From contig OX375876.1 in NCBI GenBank assembly GCA_947359465.1, positions 70,810,998-70,874,997 on the forward strand: a stretch of DNA of 64,000 nucleotides. The letters run 5' to 3'. Source of the DNA: Metellina segmentata (taxonomy: Eukaryota > Arthropoda > Arachnida > Araneae > Tetragnathidae). A program made the position numbers and the translations under genes. The notes below the pieces were generated by a model. That model was given only the letters and a program-made list of their open reading frames with translations. It was not told the DNA's origin and searched no databases. Of the stretch, positions 11,855 to 22,828 are shown piece by piece (the first letter of the stretch is position 1; each line of letters opens with the position of its first letter).

Positions 11855-12599
11855 ATAGTTATTATTAAGCTCAGAAAATAATCAAAATATTGTTTGTGAT
11901 TCCTTTCACTTGGTGTGCCTTAGCTTGCTAAGGGTGTTAGATTTTTAGGCAATTGCAGATACGTTTTGACACCAAGATTTCTCCATTAGGATAAGTCCGG
12001 TTACCTGTTGCAGAAGCATGAGCAAAACATGCGCAGTCCATTCCTGTACTGAATACGACATGTCGGTATACATGCATATTTCAGCTTATTTAATGCCACT
12101 TGACTAATATTGGACCAATGTATGGCTTGCCAAAGATTTGGACTGTTCATTGATTAGCTAAAAGTTGGACTACTTTTTGCATAGAATGTTTACCTTCTGA
12201 ACCCAGAGTCACTTTCAAACTCATAAATTAAGAGTTTTAAATGTCACTCCATTAAAAATAAATTTTAAACAAATGTTTCCTTAATTTCAACTATAATCCA
12301 AAACAAGGAATGACAACCTATTTTTATCTTTCATAAATGCAGGTAAAATCTTCAAAGGAGAAAAAGCTGTAATAAACAACAATCTGAGAACCATTACGGG
12401 AGAAGAGAAAAATATTTCTGCCTGTACGCATCATAGATAGCATATGCTTTCTCTTTTCGCAGCTGCACATTAACTTTCTACAACCTCCCTTTACGCAGCT
12501 GACTGACCTTGAGCAATACGGAAATAATACCTGAGACGAACATCAAAATATTTTCATGCTAGTACTACTTTCAAAACGACAGAAATGCGCCTGCTCCTC
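11855..12599. other. Intergenic, nothing recognised
   Basis: No coding region or mobile-element end that I can support. Confidence 0.5.
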
Positions 12600-12827
12600 T
12601 AACCCTCTTTGGCGGTTGTCTTGATGATGTATATCGCCATTAGAAAAGCTAACCCTTTCTTCATGGATTATATATCTCGTCATTTGTAGAAAACTGACTA
12701 GATCTTGTGCTCGTCAAGATAAAAAAAAAAAACCGGCAATATCTTGATGACGAAATATCTCGTTCTTTACATGATTAATCTGGTGTTGATGGACTAGATA
12801 ACTCATCGAAAACACTCTAGGGGTTAA
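12600..12827. mobile_element. Possible piggyBac-like MITE
   Basis: The left end reads TAACCCTCTTTGGCGG. The reverse complement of the right end reads TTAACCCCTAGAGTGTTTTC, the TTAA plus CCC arrangement seen at piggyBac-type ends. Sub-terminal sequence is also inverted: TCTTGATGATGTATATCGCC on the left against ATCAAGATATTGCCGG on the right when reversed. The left TTAA is decayed to CTAA. No coding capacity. Confidence 0.35.
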
Positions 12828-13043
12828 GACCAGTGGTATGTTTTGGAAAAATAACCGCCCATGGGTAAATATTGAAAATTTCACTCGCCCTAAAATCTCA
12901 TCTCTACCTTGTGGACAATTTTGACATCAATCAGCTCAAAATACAATGCCCTTTAGTCTTTTCGTTGATGAATTGTGGCACTATACGAATATTTTGGCTA
13001 TACTGTGAGAGCACTCATGTGCTTCTTGTAATACTCTTCTTTG

Positions 13044-13181
13044 TGTAATATCTTTAAGTCATTCCTTGACTGTAACCTCCTCAACTGTAACCCTCACTGA
13101 GAACAAGCATGCTGTAATGACAAGCACGTATCAAGAAATTAATAAAGTATTCCTTTATAATTAACATTGTAATATGTTACA
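13044..13181 (+). repeat. 5' LTR, 138 bp
   Basis: Begins TGTAATATC and ends ATATGTTACA, with inverted TGTAA/TTACA termini. It carries two copies of a CTGTAACC-type unit where the 3' LTR has three, and AATAAAG lies near 13141. At 138 bp it is short for a Ty3/gypsy LTR. Confidence 0.92.
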
Positions 13182-13286
13182 AATGGCGACGAGTAGTGTT
13201 TAACCTACGCTAAAGCAGTGTTCTCAAAAGTAGCAGCTTTATTTTTCACAAGTAAGAAGTAGTTTTTGTTTACTTCTAATTGCGTA

Positions 13287-14062
13287 ATGACGGAACAAAA
13301 GTTGTTAGGCCTAATCGGAACGTTGAATTCCTTCGATGAGGGCTGTGATGAATTTTCCTTGTACGTCGAAAGGCTGGAGCAGTATTTTGCAGCAAATGAC
13401 ATTGACGAGAGAAAGAAAGTCGCAGTATTTATTTCTGTTCTGGGTGCGAAGACTTATAAGTTGTTGCGTAATCTTCTACAACCGAAACTGCCGAAAGACT
13501 GTAAATATGATGAGCTAGTAGGCACGCTCAGTAATCATTTCAAACCTGCACCGATTATTATAGCAGAACGTTTTCGTTTCCATAGACGACATCAAGAGCC
13601 AGGAGAAACTGTGTCAACATTTTTAGTTGAATTACGACATTTAGCGTCTACATGCGAATTCGGCACGTTCCTGGAAGAAGCAGTTCGCGACCGTTTTGTT
13701 TGTGGTTTGCGATGTGAAGCTACTCAAAAGAGATTACTCGCAAAAAAAAAGACCTAAAGCTCTCAGATGCTACAGAAATCGCATTAGCAATGGAGTTAGC
13801 CGAAAAAGATGCCTCCAACATTAACGTTCCTGATCAAGCCACGGTGCATAAAGTTAAGAACTCCCACTCGTATTATAGTAAACCGCAAGCTAAAAAATCA
13901 CCATTCAAATGTTATAGATGTGGAGCGGCGCATAGTGCTGACAAATGTAAATACAAGAATGCAAAGTGTCATGGTTGTGGAAAAATTGGCCATATCCTTC
14001 CTGTTTGCAAGAAAAGAGAAAAATCAGCAAAAAAGTATCAGCAGATGACATACCTGAAGTAG
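13287..14062 (+). pseudogene. gag (capsid and nucleocapsid), frameshifted
   Basis: Translation from the ATG at 13287 gives a capsid-like region with FSLYVERLEQYFAAN, DERKKVAVFISVLG, FHRRHQEPGETVSTF and a VRDRFVCGL motif, all typical of Mag-type gag. The frame breaks in the nine-A run at 13742-13750. The next frame resumes with SDATEIALAMELAEKDA and two zinc knuckles, CYRCGAAHSADKC and CHGCGKIGHILPVC. Frame is lost again in the A runs near 14020-14034. Gag would form the particle shell and package the RNA. An upstream in-frame ATG at 13266 exists, but MTEQ at 13287 fits family starts better. Confidence 0.85.
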
Positions 14063-14406
14063 GAGGTTTAAATTTATTTCGCATCAAATCTGTGAATAAA
14101 ATTGTTGAGAAATCCTACACAGTTCCTGTGAAAATTAGCAATAAATCCATTAACATGGAACTGGACACTGCTGCTGCTGATATATCACTAATTCCTGAAT
14201 CTTGGAATTCAAGTATGATTCCTGATATTGCATTGAAACCCTCTTCAACTATTTTGAGAGATTATAATGGGAGGGAAATCGAAATTGCAGGTCAAGTTAC
14301 TGTCCCAATATCGTATGAAAACCAAAATAAGACACTTCCTTTAATCATTGTCAAAGGTGATAGACCAGCATTATTCGGAAAAGACTGGATAACTCAGTTC
14401 AAGTAA
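14040..14406 (+). pseudogene. Retropepsin-like protease, altered DTG
   Basis: The frame contains DIPEVGGLNLFRI, then NMELDTAAADISLIPES, the substrate region GREIEIAGQVTVPI, and ends near ALFGKDWITQFK. Retropepsins normally show D-T/S-G; here the active-site triplet reads D-T-A, a likely inactivating change. The frame ends at a TAA (14404-14406) where relatives continue into KLNW, which looks like a point nonsense mutation. A ten-A run follows directly at 14413-14422 and shifts the frame again. Confidence 0.75.
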
Positions 14407-14423
14407 AATTGGAAAAAAAAAAT

Positions 14424-15830
14424 TTGCAGTAAAAGGTGAACCAAGTATAAATGTAGAGGAAGCTGTAAATAACATGAAACAGCTATGTGATGATCTTTTC
14501 AAAGAATCAGATGAACCAATTAGCCATTTCAAAGCTAAGTTGAAAGTAAAGGAAAATTGTGAACCTGTATTCTGCAAAGCTCGACCAGTACCTTATTCAA
14601 TGAAACAGAAGGTATCTGAAGAAATCTCCAAAACTAAGGAAAGAGGTGTATGGGATTTCGTAGAACACTCCAGTTGGGCTACACCACTTGTAATTGTACC
14701 TAAGAAAAATGGTGCAGTAAGGCTCTGTGGTGACTTCAAGATAACTATAAACAAATTTCTAGACCCAAATCAATATCCCCTGCCCACTCAGCAGGATTTG
14801 TTTTCTACTTTAAATGGTGGAAAGTATTTCACAAAATTGGACTTGTCACATGCTTACCAACAAGTTGAATTAGCCAAAGAGTCTCAATAGTATTTGACTC
14901 TAAACACTCATTTGGGACTTGTGCGTCCTCGTAGGCTGTTATATGGCATTACTTGTGCAGCATCTGTTTTTCAGTCCATAATTGAACAATTAGTTCAAGG
15001 ATTGCAGTCAGTAATATGTTTCCAAGACGACATCCTGATCACTGGATCGACTTTCAAAGAACATCTTGATAATGTAAAAAGAGTTTTTGACTGTCTGCGT
15101 AAATATAATGTAAAGTTAAATCAACAGAAGTGTGAATTCGCGAAAAGCTCAGTTGAATTTTTGGGTCACAGGATTGACTATGTAGGCCTTCATCCTACTG
15201 ATGAGAAGATTAAAGCTATTGTTGGCATCAATTCGCCGACTACTGTAACTGAATTGAAATCGTTCTTAGGTTTATTGAACTATTATGCTAAATTTATAAA
15301 AAATGCTTCTATGATTTTAGCTCCGTTGTATGAACTGTTGCATGCAGATACTCCATGGCAATGGACAGAACGTCATGAAGAAACATTCCAGAGGTGTAAA
15401 AATTTGCTTACATCAAGTGCAGTACTTGTACATTATGATTAAACACTTCCCATCAAATTGTCGTGTGATGCTTCACCTTTAGGTTTAGGTGTGGTTTTGT
15501 CACACTTTGTAAATAATGAAGAACGTCCTATTGCATATGCCTCAAAAACGCTAACCAAAGCCGAAAGAAATTATTCACAACTTGATAAAGAAGCTTCTGC
15601 CATTATCTTTGGTAGAAAAAAATTTCACCAGTACATTTATGGACGCCAATTTACTATTGTTACAGATCATCAACCATTAATCACAATTTGTGGTGTCAAC
15701 AAATCTATCCCAGCTTTGGCAGCTGCAAGATTGCAAAGATGGGCTATTCTATTGTCCGCTTTTCAGTATTCCATACAATATAAGAAGAGGATCGAACATA
15801 CTAATGCAGATGCATTGTCAAGAGTACCTA
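14424..15830 (+). pseudogene. Reverse transcriptase and RNase H, two internal stops
   Basis: A single frame runs from about 14424 into integrase, with TAG at 14888-14890 and TAA at 15440-15442. Reverse transcriptase landmarks are WATPLVIVPKKNGAVRLCGD, FTKLDLSHAYQQVEL, RPRRLLYGITCAASVFQ, the catalytic FQDDILITG in place of YxDD, and NQQKCEFAKSSVEFLGH. RNase H follows with LSCDASPLGLG, KEASAIIFGRKKFHQYIYGR, TDHQPL and HTNADALSR, retaining the D, E and D positions. Both stops sit in otherwise conserved sequence, so they look like simple point mutations. Confidence 0.88.
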
Positions 15831-17155
15831 TAATACATGATGATTTAGAAGAACAAGAAATTTACAAAATTTCATATTCTGAGGATCTCCCAATTAGCAG
15901 TGATGACATCGCCAAAGCTACTTGCAATGATGCCTTGCTTGGGACTGTTCTAAAATATGTACAATATGGTTGGCCAAAAGAAATCAGCGATGAGAAATTG
16001 AAACCTTTTTTCACTAGACAACATGAACTTTCAGTTGACTGTAATTGCCTGTTATGGGGAATGAGAGTGATTATCCCTGACAAATATAGAAGCAGATTGT
16101 TTAATTTACTGCATGATGCACATCCTGGTATTGTGAGAATGAAAGCCTTGGCTCGTAGTCATTTTTGGTGGCCTCTTTTGGATCGTGACATTGAAAATAT
16201 CACAAAACAGTGTTCTTCATGCCAAGAAAATGCACGTTTACCACCTATAGCTCCCCTTCAGTCATGGGTTTGGCCAAAAACTCCATGGGAGCGAATACAC
16301 ATTGATTTTGGTCAAAAGGATACAAAAAATTACTTCATTATCGTAGACAGCCATTCTAAATGGTTAGAAGTAATTGAAATGCGGTCAACGGCAGCAAGAC
16401 AAACCATCGAAGTTTTACAATGCCTTTTTGCAAGGTATGGTCTTCCGTTGGAACTTGTCTCTGACAATGGTCCTCCGTTTACATCGCATGAATTTGAGAG
16501 TTTCTTAAAAACGAATGGCGTTAAACATACCCTCATACCCCCTTACAGACCAAGATCCAATGGGTTGGCAGAAAGAGCTGTGCAAACATTCAAACAAGCA
16601 CTGAAGAAAATGAACAGTGATGATGATGATCATAGTAGCTTGAAGCAAAAAAAATTTCGGTTTCTTATGACTTATCGTTCTACACCTCATGCTACAACTC
16701 AAGTCTCCCCTGCTGAACTTTTTCTCTCGAGACCAATTCGAACACTCTTATCATTGGTCCATCCCGTTCTAAATGAGAGAGTAACTGGCCAGCAGTTACT
16801 TCAGAAGAAGTACCATGATCGCAACCATAAAAACAATAGAAAATTTCACGGCAACCAAGATGTGTGGACATATTCATACAGACAGCGTAAGTGGTTCCCT
16901 GGCCGTCTAACCAAACATTGTGGAAGTAGAACATGGACTGCCAATGCAAACAACTCAAGTGTTTTGGTCCATGAAGACCAAATACGTCCATCCATTAAAG
17001 TTCCCAACACAGAGTCTCATAGATGTCAATCAAACTACTACTTATATGATGATGACACCACCACGCAAGCAGCTCCAGAGCCCAAAAGCAATCTGATTGT
17101 TTCCAGACGCAACCCTGTACGAGAGCGCAGAAAACCCAACAGATTGGACTTATAG
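15830..17155 (+). pseudogene. Integrase region of the gypsy polyprotein
   Basis: This part is open to its stop at 17153-17155. The zinc-binding domain reads LLHDAHPGIVRMKALARSHF...CSSCQ. The core has HIDFGQ (first D), VSDNGPPFTSHEFESF (second D) and RSNGLAERAVQTFKQAL (catalytic E). A basic tail ends RRNPVRERRKPNRLDL. The domain looks intact, but it lies downstream of the stops in protease and reverse transcriptase, so it would not be made from this copy without readthrough. Confidence 0.88.
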
Positions 17156-17191
17156 ACTTTTTTTTTCTAATTTTTTTTACAGGGATAGTAA

Positions 17192-17344
17192 TGTAATATC
17201 TTTAAGTCATTCCTTAACTGTAACCTCCTCAACTGTAACCTCTTTAACTGTAACCCTCACTGAGAACAAGCATGCTGTAATGACAAGCACGTATCAAGAA
17301 AGTAATAAAGTATTCCTTTATAATTAACATTGTAATATGTTACA
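17192..17344 (+). repeat. 3' LTR, 153 bp
   Basis: Matches the 5' LTR apart from two substitutions and an extra 15-base repeat unit (three CTGTAACC-type units instead of two). It is followed at once by CTTTG, the second half of the target duplication. Confidence 0.92.
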
Positions 17345-17349
17345 CTTTG

Positions 17350-18613
17350 TATACAAATAATTAGAGTAATTCTTTCTAAATGTCGATACACAAGGGAAAA
17401 AATTATCTAGAACAGAAGGAACACTTGTTCGTAATGGTTTCTGTGCCTCTTATGCACAGAGAGAGAGAGAGAGAAATTACCTTCTATGTCCCTGTATATG
17501 TTCGCGATTGTGAAATAAGTCCCAGATCTATACTCAGTCACTATCGAAAAAGGCCTCCAGTATTGGAAAACACTCCTCATCTTGAAATTCCAACGCATGA
17601 ATACTAACATTCTCAAAATGCCTTCATAGTTCAATACAGATCAACATAACATGCATAACATTTGCCTCACTATTAAAAATAGCCATTGATTATATGATTC
17701 GGAAAATTTCGCTAGAAAAAGCACCACATGCATGGTGGCTTATAGCTGCTAATGAAGTATCTATGTTTGTACTGATTGTATGTAAGAACCGTTAGATCTC
17801 TCAAGAATCTTACATCCTTAGTAGCAGCATCCTTAGGGTTTTTTAAGCAGTGGTTCTATTCAATTTTAAGACAGCCGACATGCAAGGATATTTCATAATA
17901 CTAGTGGTTGTTGATGAACCTGCCTGTCGTATTGAGCTCTATCGACTTGATTGAAACTCATTTTGGGATCACTCCACCTTCTTCACAATAACGGTTGCAT
18001 TGACAATGTAAAATTAGGATTGAACCTGCTATACAGAAAATCTTTTAAGTGATGGGCTGAATCAAATATTGTAAGCTATGAAAAAATTACGAGTGTTACC
18101 GTAAAAGTTTGGAAATGAATAATAAATTCCAAGAAGTCATATAACACTGGAATATTTAATGAAAATTGAATTCACCAACTCTTCGACCCTTTCAGACATG
18201 ATATCTATGAAGATCGACGGATAGTGAGTACCTTTGAAAATCCTCTCCCACATTTACCTCGCTACACTAAAATGTGGATAGATTGCATAAGACTTTGCAG
18301 CATGCCGGGGAGAAATTCACCACGTTGCTACAAGAGATCTCTCGTTTTACGATGAGTTATTCACGTAAGACGTTTCACAACCCAAAATTGACTCAAAAAC
18401 AGAGTATAAAACTCTCTTACGTTAAGCACGTTCCGCAAATGGAGAGAGCGAATAGGTGGTACTCGAAGTGGGACAATCTATCCTCGGTGAGTTTAAAGTT
18501 GTTTCGAAAAGCATCATAACATGGCAGAACTCAATACTGCCATTTAAATACTACTTATCTCCAAGAATACAAAATAAAGACTTGTAAAGTAGCGTTATTA
18601 GTCATGCTTGTAT
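17350..18613. other. Intergenic, one unrecognised open frame
   Basis: AT-rich with a GA microsatellite at 17459-17474. The plus-strand frame 18274-18519 (81 codons) is richer in charged residues than its surroundings and contains TCCTCG/GTGAGT, a possible splice donor near 18490. I do not recognise the protein and do not call it a gene. Confidence 0.4.
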
Positions 18614-18688
18614 TAGTACGGCTGATATGTGCAAAAAATTGTTAGAATTGTGCCTTTAATAATAGAAGCATACAACTTGGGGCACATA

Positions 18689-20038
18689 TCTCTATATATT
18701 AAAAAAATGTTACCGCCACCGCAGGATTGAAAACTGTGTTGTTTAGCTCGATTCTTAGACAGTTTCCCGAGAAAGTACTGATCGGAAAAAACAAAATTAA
18801 CATGGTTTGTTCTTCATCGTATTCCCTGGACAATTATTAAGATTTTTTTCCGATGCGGCTATTAGTTTAGGGTTTATTAAGTGTCAAAATTGAAGAAGCG
18901 AAATTTCTTCCGCGAGTGAGCAAAATACTTACAAATTTTCAGTCTTCAGCCGTGAGTTTTTTTTAAAGAGTACCTCTCAACGTAAATTTTTGCAGCTCGT
19001 CGAGTTTTTTTTTGGTATTTCAATTTGGTTCTTGATAATATTTTTTTGAAATTCGGGAAAAATCAGGACATTTTTGTTATTTTTTTTTTAACTGCCGTAT
19101 CTATATTTTATTACTATTAGTTTTTAATTTTTAAAATATCGCAGTATACCTCAGAATGTACTCTTTCTTACGGTACTGTTATTTTTGAAATCGGTTAATA
19201 ATTAAATTGGATGCGATCAAAAGTTGGTCATACAAAATTCGGAATCTTTGGATATTTTCGCTACTTTTTGTTACAACCGTTAACTAAAACTGTCATATCT
19301 ATATAGTTTTACTATTAGTTTTTATTTTGAAAATAGTGCAGTATACCTCAGACTGTACTCTTTCTTACGGTACCATTATTTTTAAAATTGGTTCATAAAT
19401 AAATTCGATGCAATCAAAAGTTGGTGACACAAATTTCGTATTTTTTATTTCGCGGAGCAAATTCGCGGAGCATTGTATTCGCGGAGGGTTGTATTTTTGA
19501 CTATCGGGTTTGCCAGATATCAAATTTATCGTAGCAACAATTGCCATAAAAACGATTTCTTTTTATTTGGCGAGGAAAAAAGCTCGCTTTTTTCCCTCTG
19601 TTCTCAGACGTTTTACCGAGAAAGTACAAAGTAAGTTTGTACTTAGCACATCGTAAAGTTTGGAGATTAACAGGGTTTACTTAAAATTGTACAGGAATCA
19701 AGATGCAGAAGATTTTTTACTCATGCGGCTATTAGTTTAGGGTGCATTAAGTGTTAAAGTAAAAAAGAGTGAAATCACTTGCGTAAGATGTATTTGTTTG
19801 CAAAGCAAACCAAACGGGATTGCGTAGCAATCCCCGGGGGTCGGCGAGCGTAAGCGAGCAGGGGGCGAAGCCCTCGCTTTGACGTCATGGACCGTAAAGT
19901 GAAACCAGGATAATACAAATTATTCAGATAGTTTCACTCTGCGAAAGGTATGTTGGTTTGCGAAGTAAACCAAATGGGATTGGGTAGCAATCCCCGGGGG
20001 TTGGCGAGCGTAAGCGAGCAGGGGGTGGAGCCCCCTAG
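18689..20038 (+). mobile_element. Helitron, family 1, copy A (non-autonomous)
   Basis: Starts TCTCTATATATTAAAAAAAT after an A and ends GGAGCCCCCTAG before a T, the 5'-TC...CTAG-3' and A/T target expected of Helitrons. The empty site survives in the other arm of the fold-back element near 23940-23955, where the flanks join as GGCACATA/TATACTACAT. Inside are about 190-bp internal repeats, with CAGTATACCTCAGA at 19142 and 19339. Two 3' hairpin cassettes lie at about 19800-19885 and 19950-20038. No Rep/helicase ORF. Confidence 0.88.
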
Positions 20039-20589
20039 TATACTACATATATGAAGATTTAATTTTGGATATGAGGCCATCTCAGATTTCGCCTATGGCA
20101 GTAATGGCGGACATTCAAAATCTCGGCTTCGGAACATTTTTTGTGCTCCTTTTAAATGTTATTTGATGATGTTAAATGACAGCTATTAAAGTAATGGCGA
20201 GTAAGTGATGTTTTGTGCATGTAGTTAGCTATTTTTAATAATATTTACTTTATTTTGTGTATATATTATATTTATAACAAAATGGCGGACATTCAAAATG
20301 GCGGCCTCTGATTATATTTTGTGTGCTCCTTTTTTACTGTCATTTGATGATGTTAATAGCGTATTATATGTGATTTTGCATGAATTGATGCTATAAACAT
20401 ACGTGCATGTCACAATTAGATTTTAATGTTAATTATTAATTATATTAATTAATATTTTCATATTAATTTTTAATTATTTTCATATTAACTTTTTTTACAG
20501 GTGACACGATAAGAAGAAAAATAAGATAAAAATACGGATGTTGTGCATTAAGCTGATTAATCCATTCAATACTGATACATCTGGACAAT

Positions 20590-21128
20590 TCAAAGAAACA
20601 GAATAGAACAAGTGTTTTACCTGTCAAGAAGACAGTTTTGAAGTTCTTCGGTGTCCAGCAGACAGTAAGTAATAGCAGTAAGCGTAAAGAAAAGGGAACT
20701 GGTTATAAATCAATTTCTGATTTACTTGTGGGGTTTAGTATTCCAGGGTGTTTATCAAAGACAATAAATCTGGAGCATCTCTATGATGCAGGAAGTGGTC
20801 GATGCAACATTGGTACAACATAAAGCTCAGTTTCACGAATCATGTAGATTGCAGTTCAATAAGACAAAACTTCAAAGAGCTCAGAAATGGTAGATAGAAC
20901 CTGCGGATAATGCAAATAGTTCTACGAAATTCACCCACCAGAATGTTGTGGTAAATAGTTCAGTGAATTCAAAAGCAATTTTTATGTGACCTGCCTGCTC
21001 AAGCTGGAAGTTCTTCAAGAACTGCATCTTTTGTGCATTCGTCCTGTATGTGTTCCTCACTGTGCCCTTAAACTGAAGGACCGGCCTTTGCTTTCGAAAC
21101 TGAGTGCCAGTGATGTTATTGCATTAAA
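20590..21128 (+). pseudogene. Duplicated N-terminal fragment of a conserved unclassified family
   Basis: Plus-strand copy in the left arm. It includes the 61-codon frame 20638-20823 with GYKSISDLLVGFSIPGCLSK. This is followed in another frame by VQHKAQFHESCRLQFNKTKLQRAQK, and later by LKLKDRPLLSKLSASDVIALN, then the arm ends. From memory of the family these blocks occur in this order near the N-terminus of large multi-copy proteins of arthropods, cnidarians and fish. The fragment is frameshifted and stops dead at the palindrome boundary, so it cannot make a full product. Confidence 0.6.
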
Positions 21129-21178
21129 CTTGGTAGTCAACGAAGATTTCTTGTACTGTTGGCAAAGGATAGTCAGTT

Positions 21179-22760
21179 CTAATAGAAGGCCACAGGGGTA
21201 ACACTTGTGTAGCTTTCAGGAAGATGTTTAGTTGCTTTGACTTCAAAAGTACTTGAAGTTTTATTTCGATAGGTTCCTCTAAAACTACCATCTGGATGTT
21301 GAAATAGGGATATTCCTGTACCATGGAAAGAATCATGAGCTGTAGTAGAACTTGGATTGTGGTCAATATTATCAACAGTATTAGTTGTGAAAAGCAATCT
21401 TTTTAACTGAAGAGGAACGACAGCATTTTCCATGTGATACAGATGACATATTTCATTTCCAAGTTCTGATGAAAGGTCTAGCACTCGGTCTTATAATATG
21501 CTTAATCCGAGATCAAAAGATCTTAAACTAGTTCACGTTTGCGAGTTATTTTTTTGAATTAAAATACCTAAGCATATAGGCAAATGTGTTTATTGTTTTC
21601 GATTGTGCTTGTAGACTGTTCCAGAATGACACTCCCGACGTCTCACCAAACTGTTACACATTAGTAACTGTGTAACAGTAAGGATAGGTTGGGGTTAAAA
21701 AACTTGACTGTGCTTTACAACTAACAGAGATGCTGGTACGGAATCTTCCTGACAGGTTTCTCCAAATCCATTGAAGAGGTTTTTCATTTTAAAAATGTCT
21801 CTTCTAACTATATTTGCTGCTTTGGCAAGATGAATAGCGCCACTATAGTACCTGCATTGTATTCACAAGCTTTCTTCAGAGCTAATCCAACATCATTATT
21901 ATATAATAACATCACATCTCGACCTTGCTTATGTGCTTCCATGTCAGGAAAATATACAAGTACTCTGTTTTTTAGTTTTGTGGAATGCATGCGCCCTGAA
22001 AGATCAATATCTTGTTGTTTCATCCTCATGCTGTACAGTTTGCATAGATCAACAAGTTTAAATATGGGTGTGATTTCATTGTCAATACGAGCATCTTCGA
22101 TGTATGATACAAGTTCGGCAAATGCAATACCATGGTTAGTTTGTTCTATTTCAGTTTCTTGTTTGTTCTTTGGTATCTTGCTCTGTTGTATAATGATACG
22201 AGGCATCGAACATAATACAAGGCATTTAATGCAATAAGATCACCGACACTCAGTTTCGCAAGCGACGGCCTGTCCTCCAGTTTAAGGGTACAGTGAGGAA
22301 CACATCCAGGCCGAATGTAGATGCAGTACATAATGAACTTCCAGCTTGAGAAGGATGGTCACACACAAAAAAAAATGGCTTTTGAATTCACTGAACTATT
22401 TACCAAAACATTCTGGTGGTGAATTTCGTAGAACTATTTGCATTATCCGCAGGTTCTATCTTCCATTTCTGAGATCCTTGAAGTTTTGTCTTATTGAACT
22501 GCAATCTACATGATTCGTGAAACTGTGCTTTATGTTGTACCAATGTTGCATCGACCACTTCTGCATCATCGAGGCGTTCCGGATTTATTATTCTTTACAA
22601 ACACCCTGCAATACTAAACCCCACAAGTAAATCAGAAATTGTCTTATAACAGTTCCCTTTTCTTCACGTTTAATGCTTTACTTACTGTCTGCTGGAAAAC
22701 CGAAGAACATAATACTTGTCTTCTTGACAGATAAAACACTTGTTCCACTCTGTTTCTTTG
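21179..22760 (-). pseudogene. Conserved unclassified repeat-borne gene, broken
   Basis: The minus-strand reading starts in the right arm. It contains LAKLSVGDLIALN and YYVRCLVSLYNRARYQR, then after a frameshift near 22180 FAELVSYIEDARIDNEITPIFKL, GRMHSTKLKNRVLVYFPD and GRDVMLLYNNDVGLALKKACEY (to 21808). After more breaks come VLDLSSELGNEICHLYHMEN, LLFTTNTVDNIDHNPSSTT and DSFHGTGISLFQHPDGSFRG, and near the end LPESYTSVTPV (about 21190). These strings match a multi-copy metazoan family that I recall but cannot name or assign a function. No catalytic motif is recognisable. Several stops and frameshifts make it a pseudogene. Confidence 0.6.
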
Positions 22761-22828
22761 AATTGTCCAGATGTATCAGTATTGAATGGATTAATCAGCT
22801 TATGCACTACATCCGTATTTTTATCTTA

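Larger units (their letters stand above)
13044..17344 (+). mobile_element. Complete Ty3/gypsy LTR retrotransposon (Mag/K02A2.6-like), broken ORFs
   Basis: A 4.3-kb element flanked by the exact 5-bp target duplication CTTTG (13039-13043 and 17345-17349). It runs 5' LTR, a leader starting AATGGCGACGAG where a tRNA primer site is expected, gag with two zinc knuckles, protease, reverse transcriptase, RNase H, integrase and 3' LTR. There is no envelope-like ORF and no chromodomain. The LTRs differ by two substitutions and one 15-bp repeat-unit difference, implying a recent insertion. Even so, the coding frame is interrupted by at least three stops and three frameshifts in A runs. Confidence 0.92.

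Noticed and set aside
15862..16991. Minus-strand open frames as antisense genes
   Set aside because: They are shadows of the integrase coding strand.
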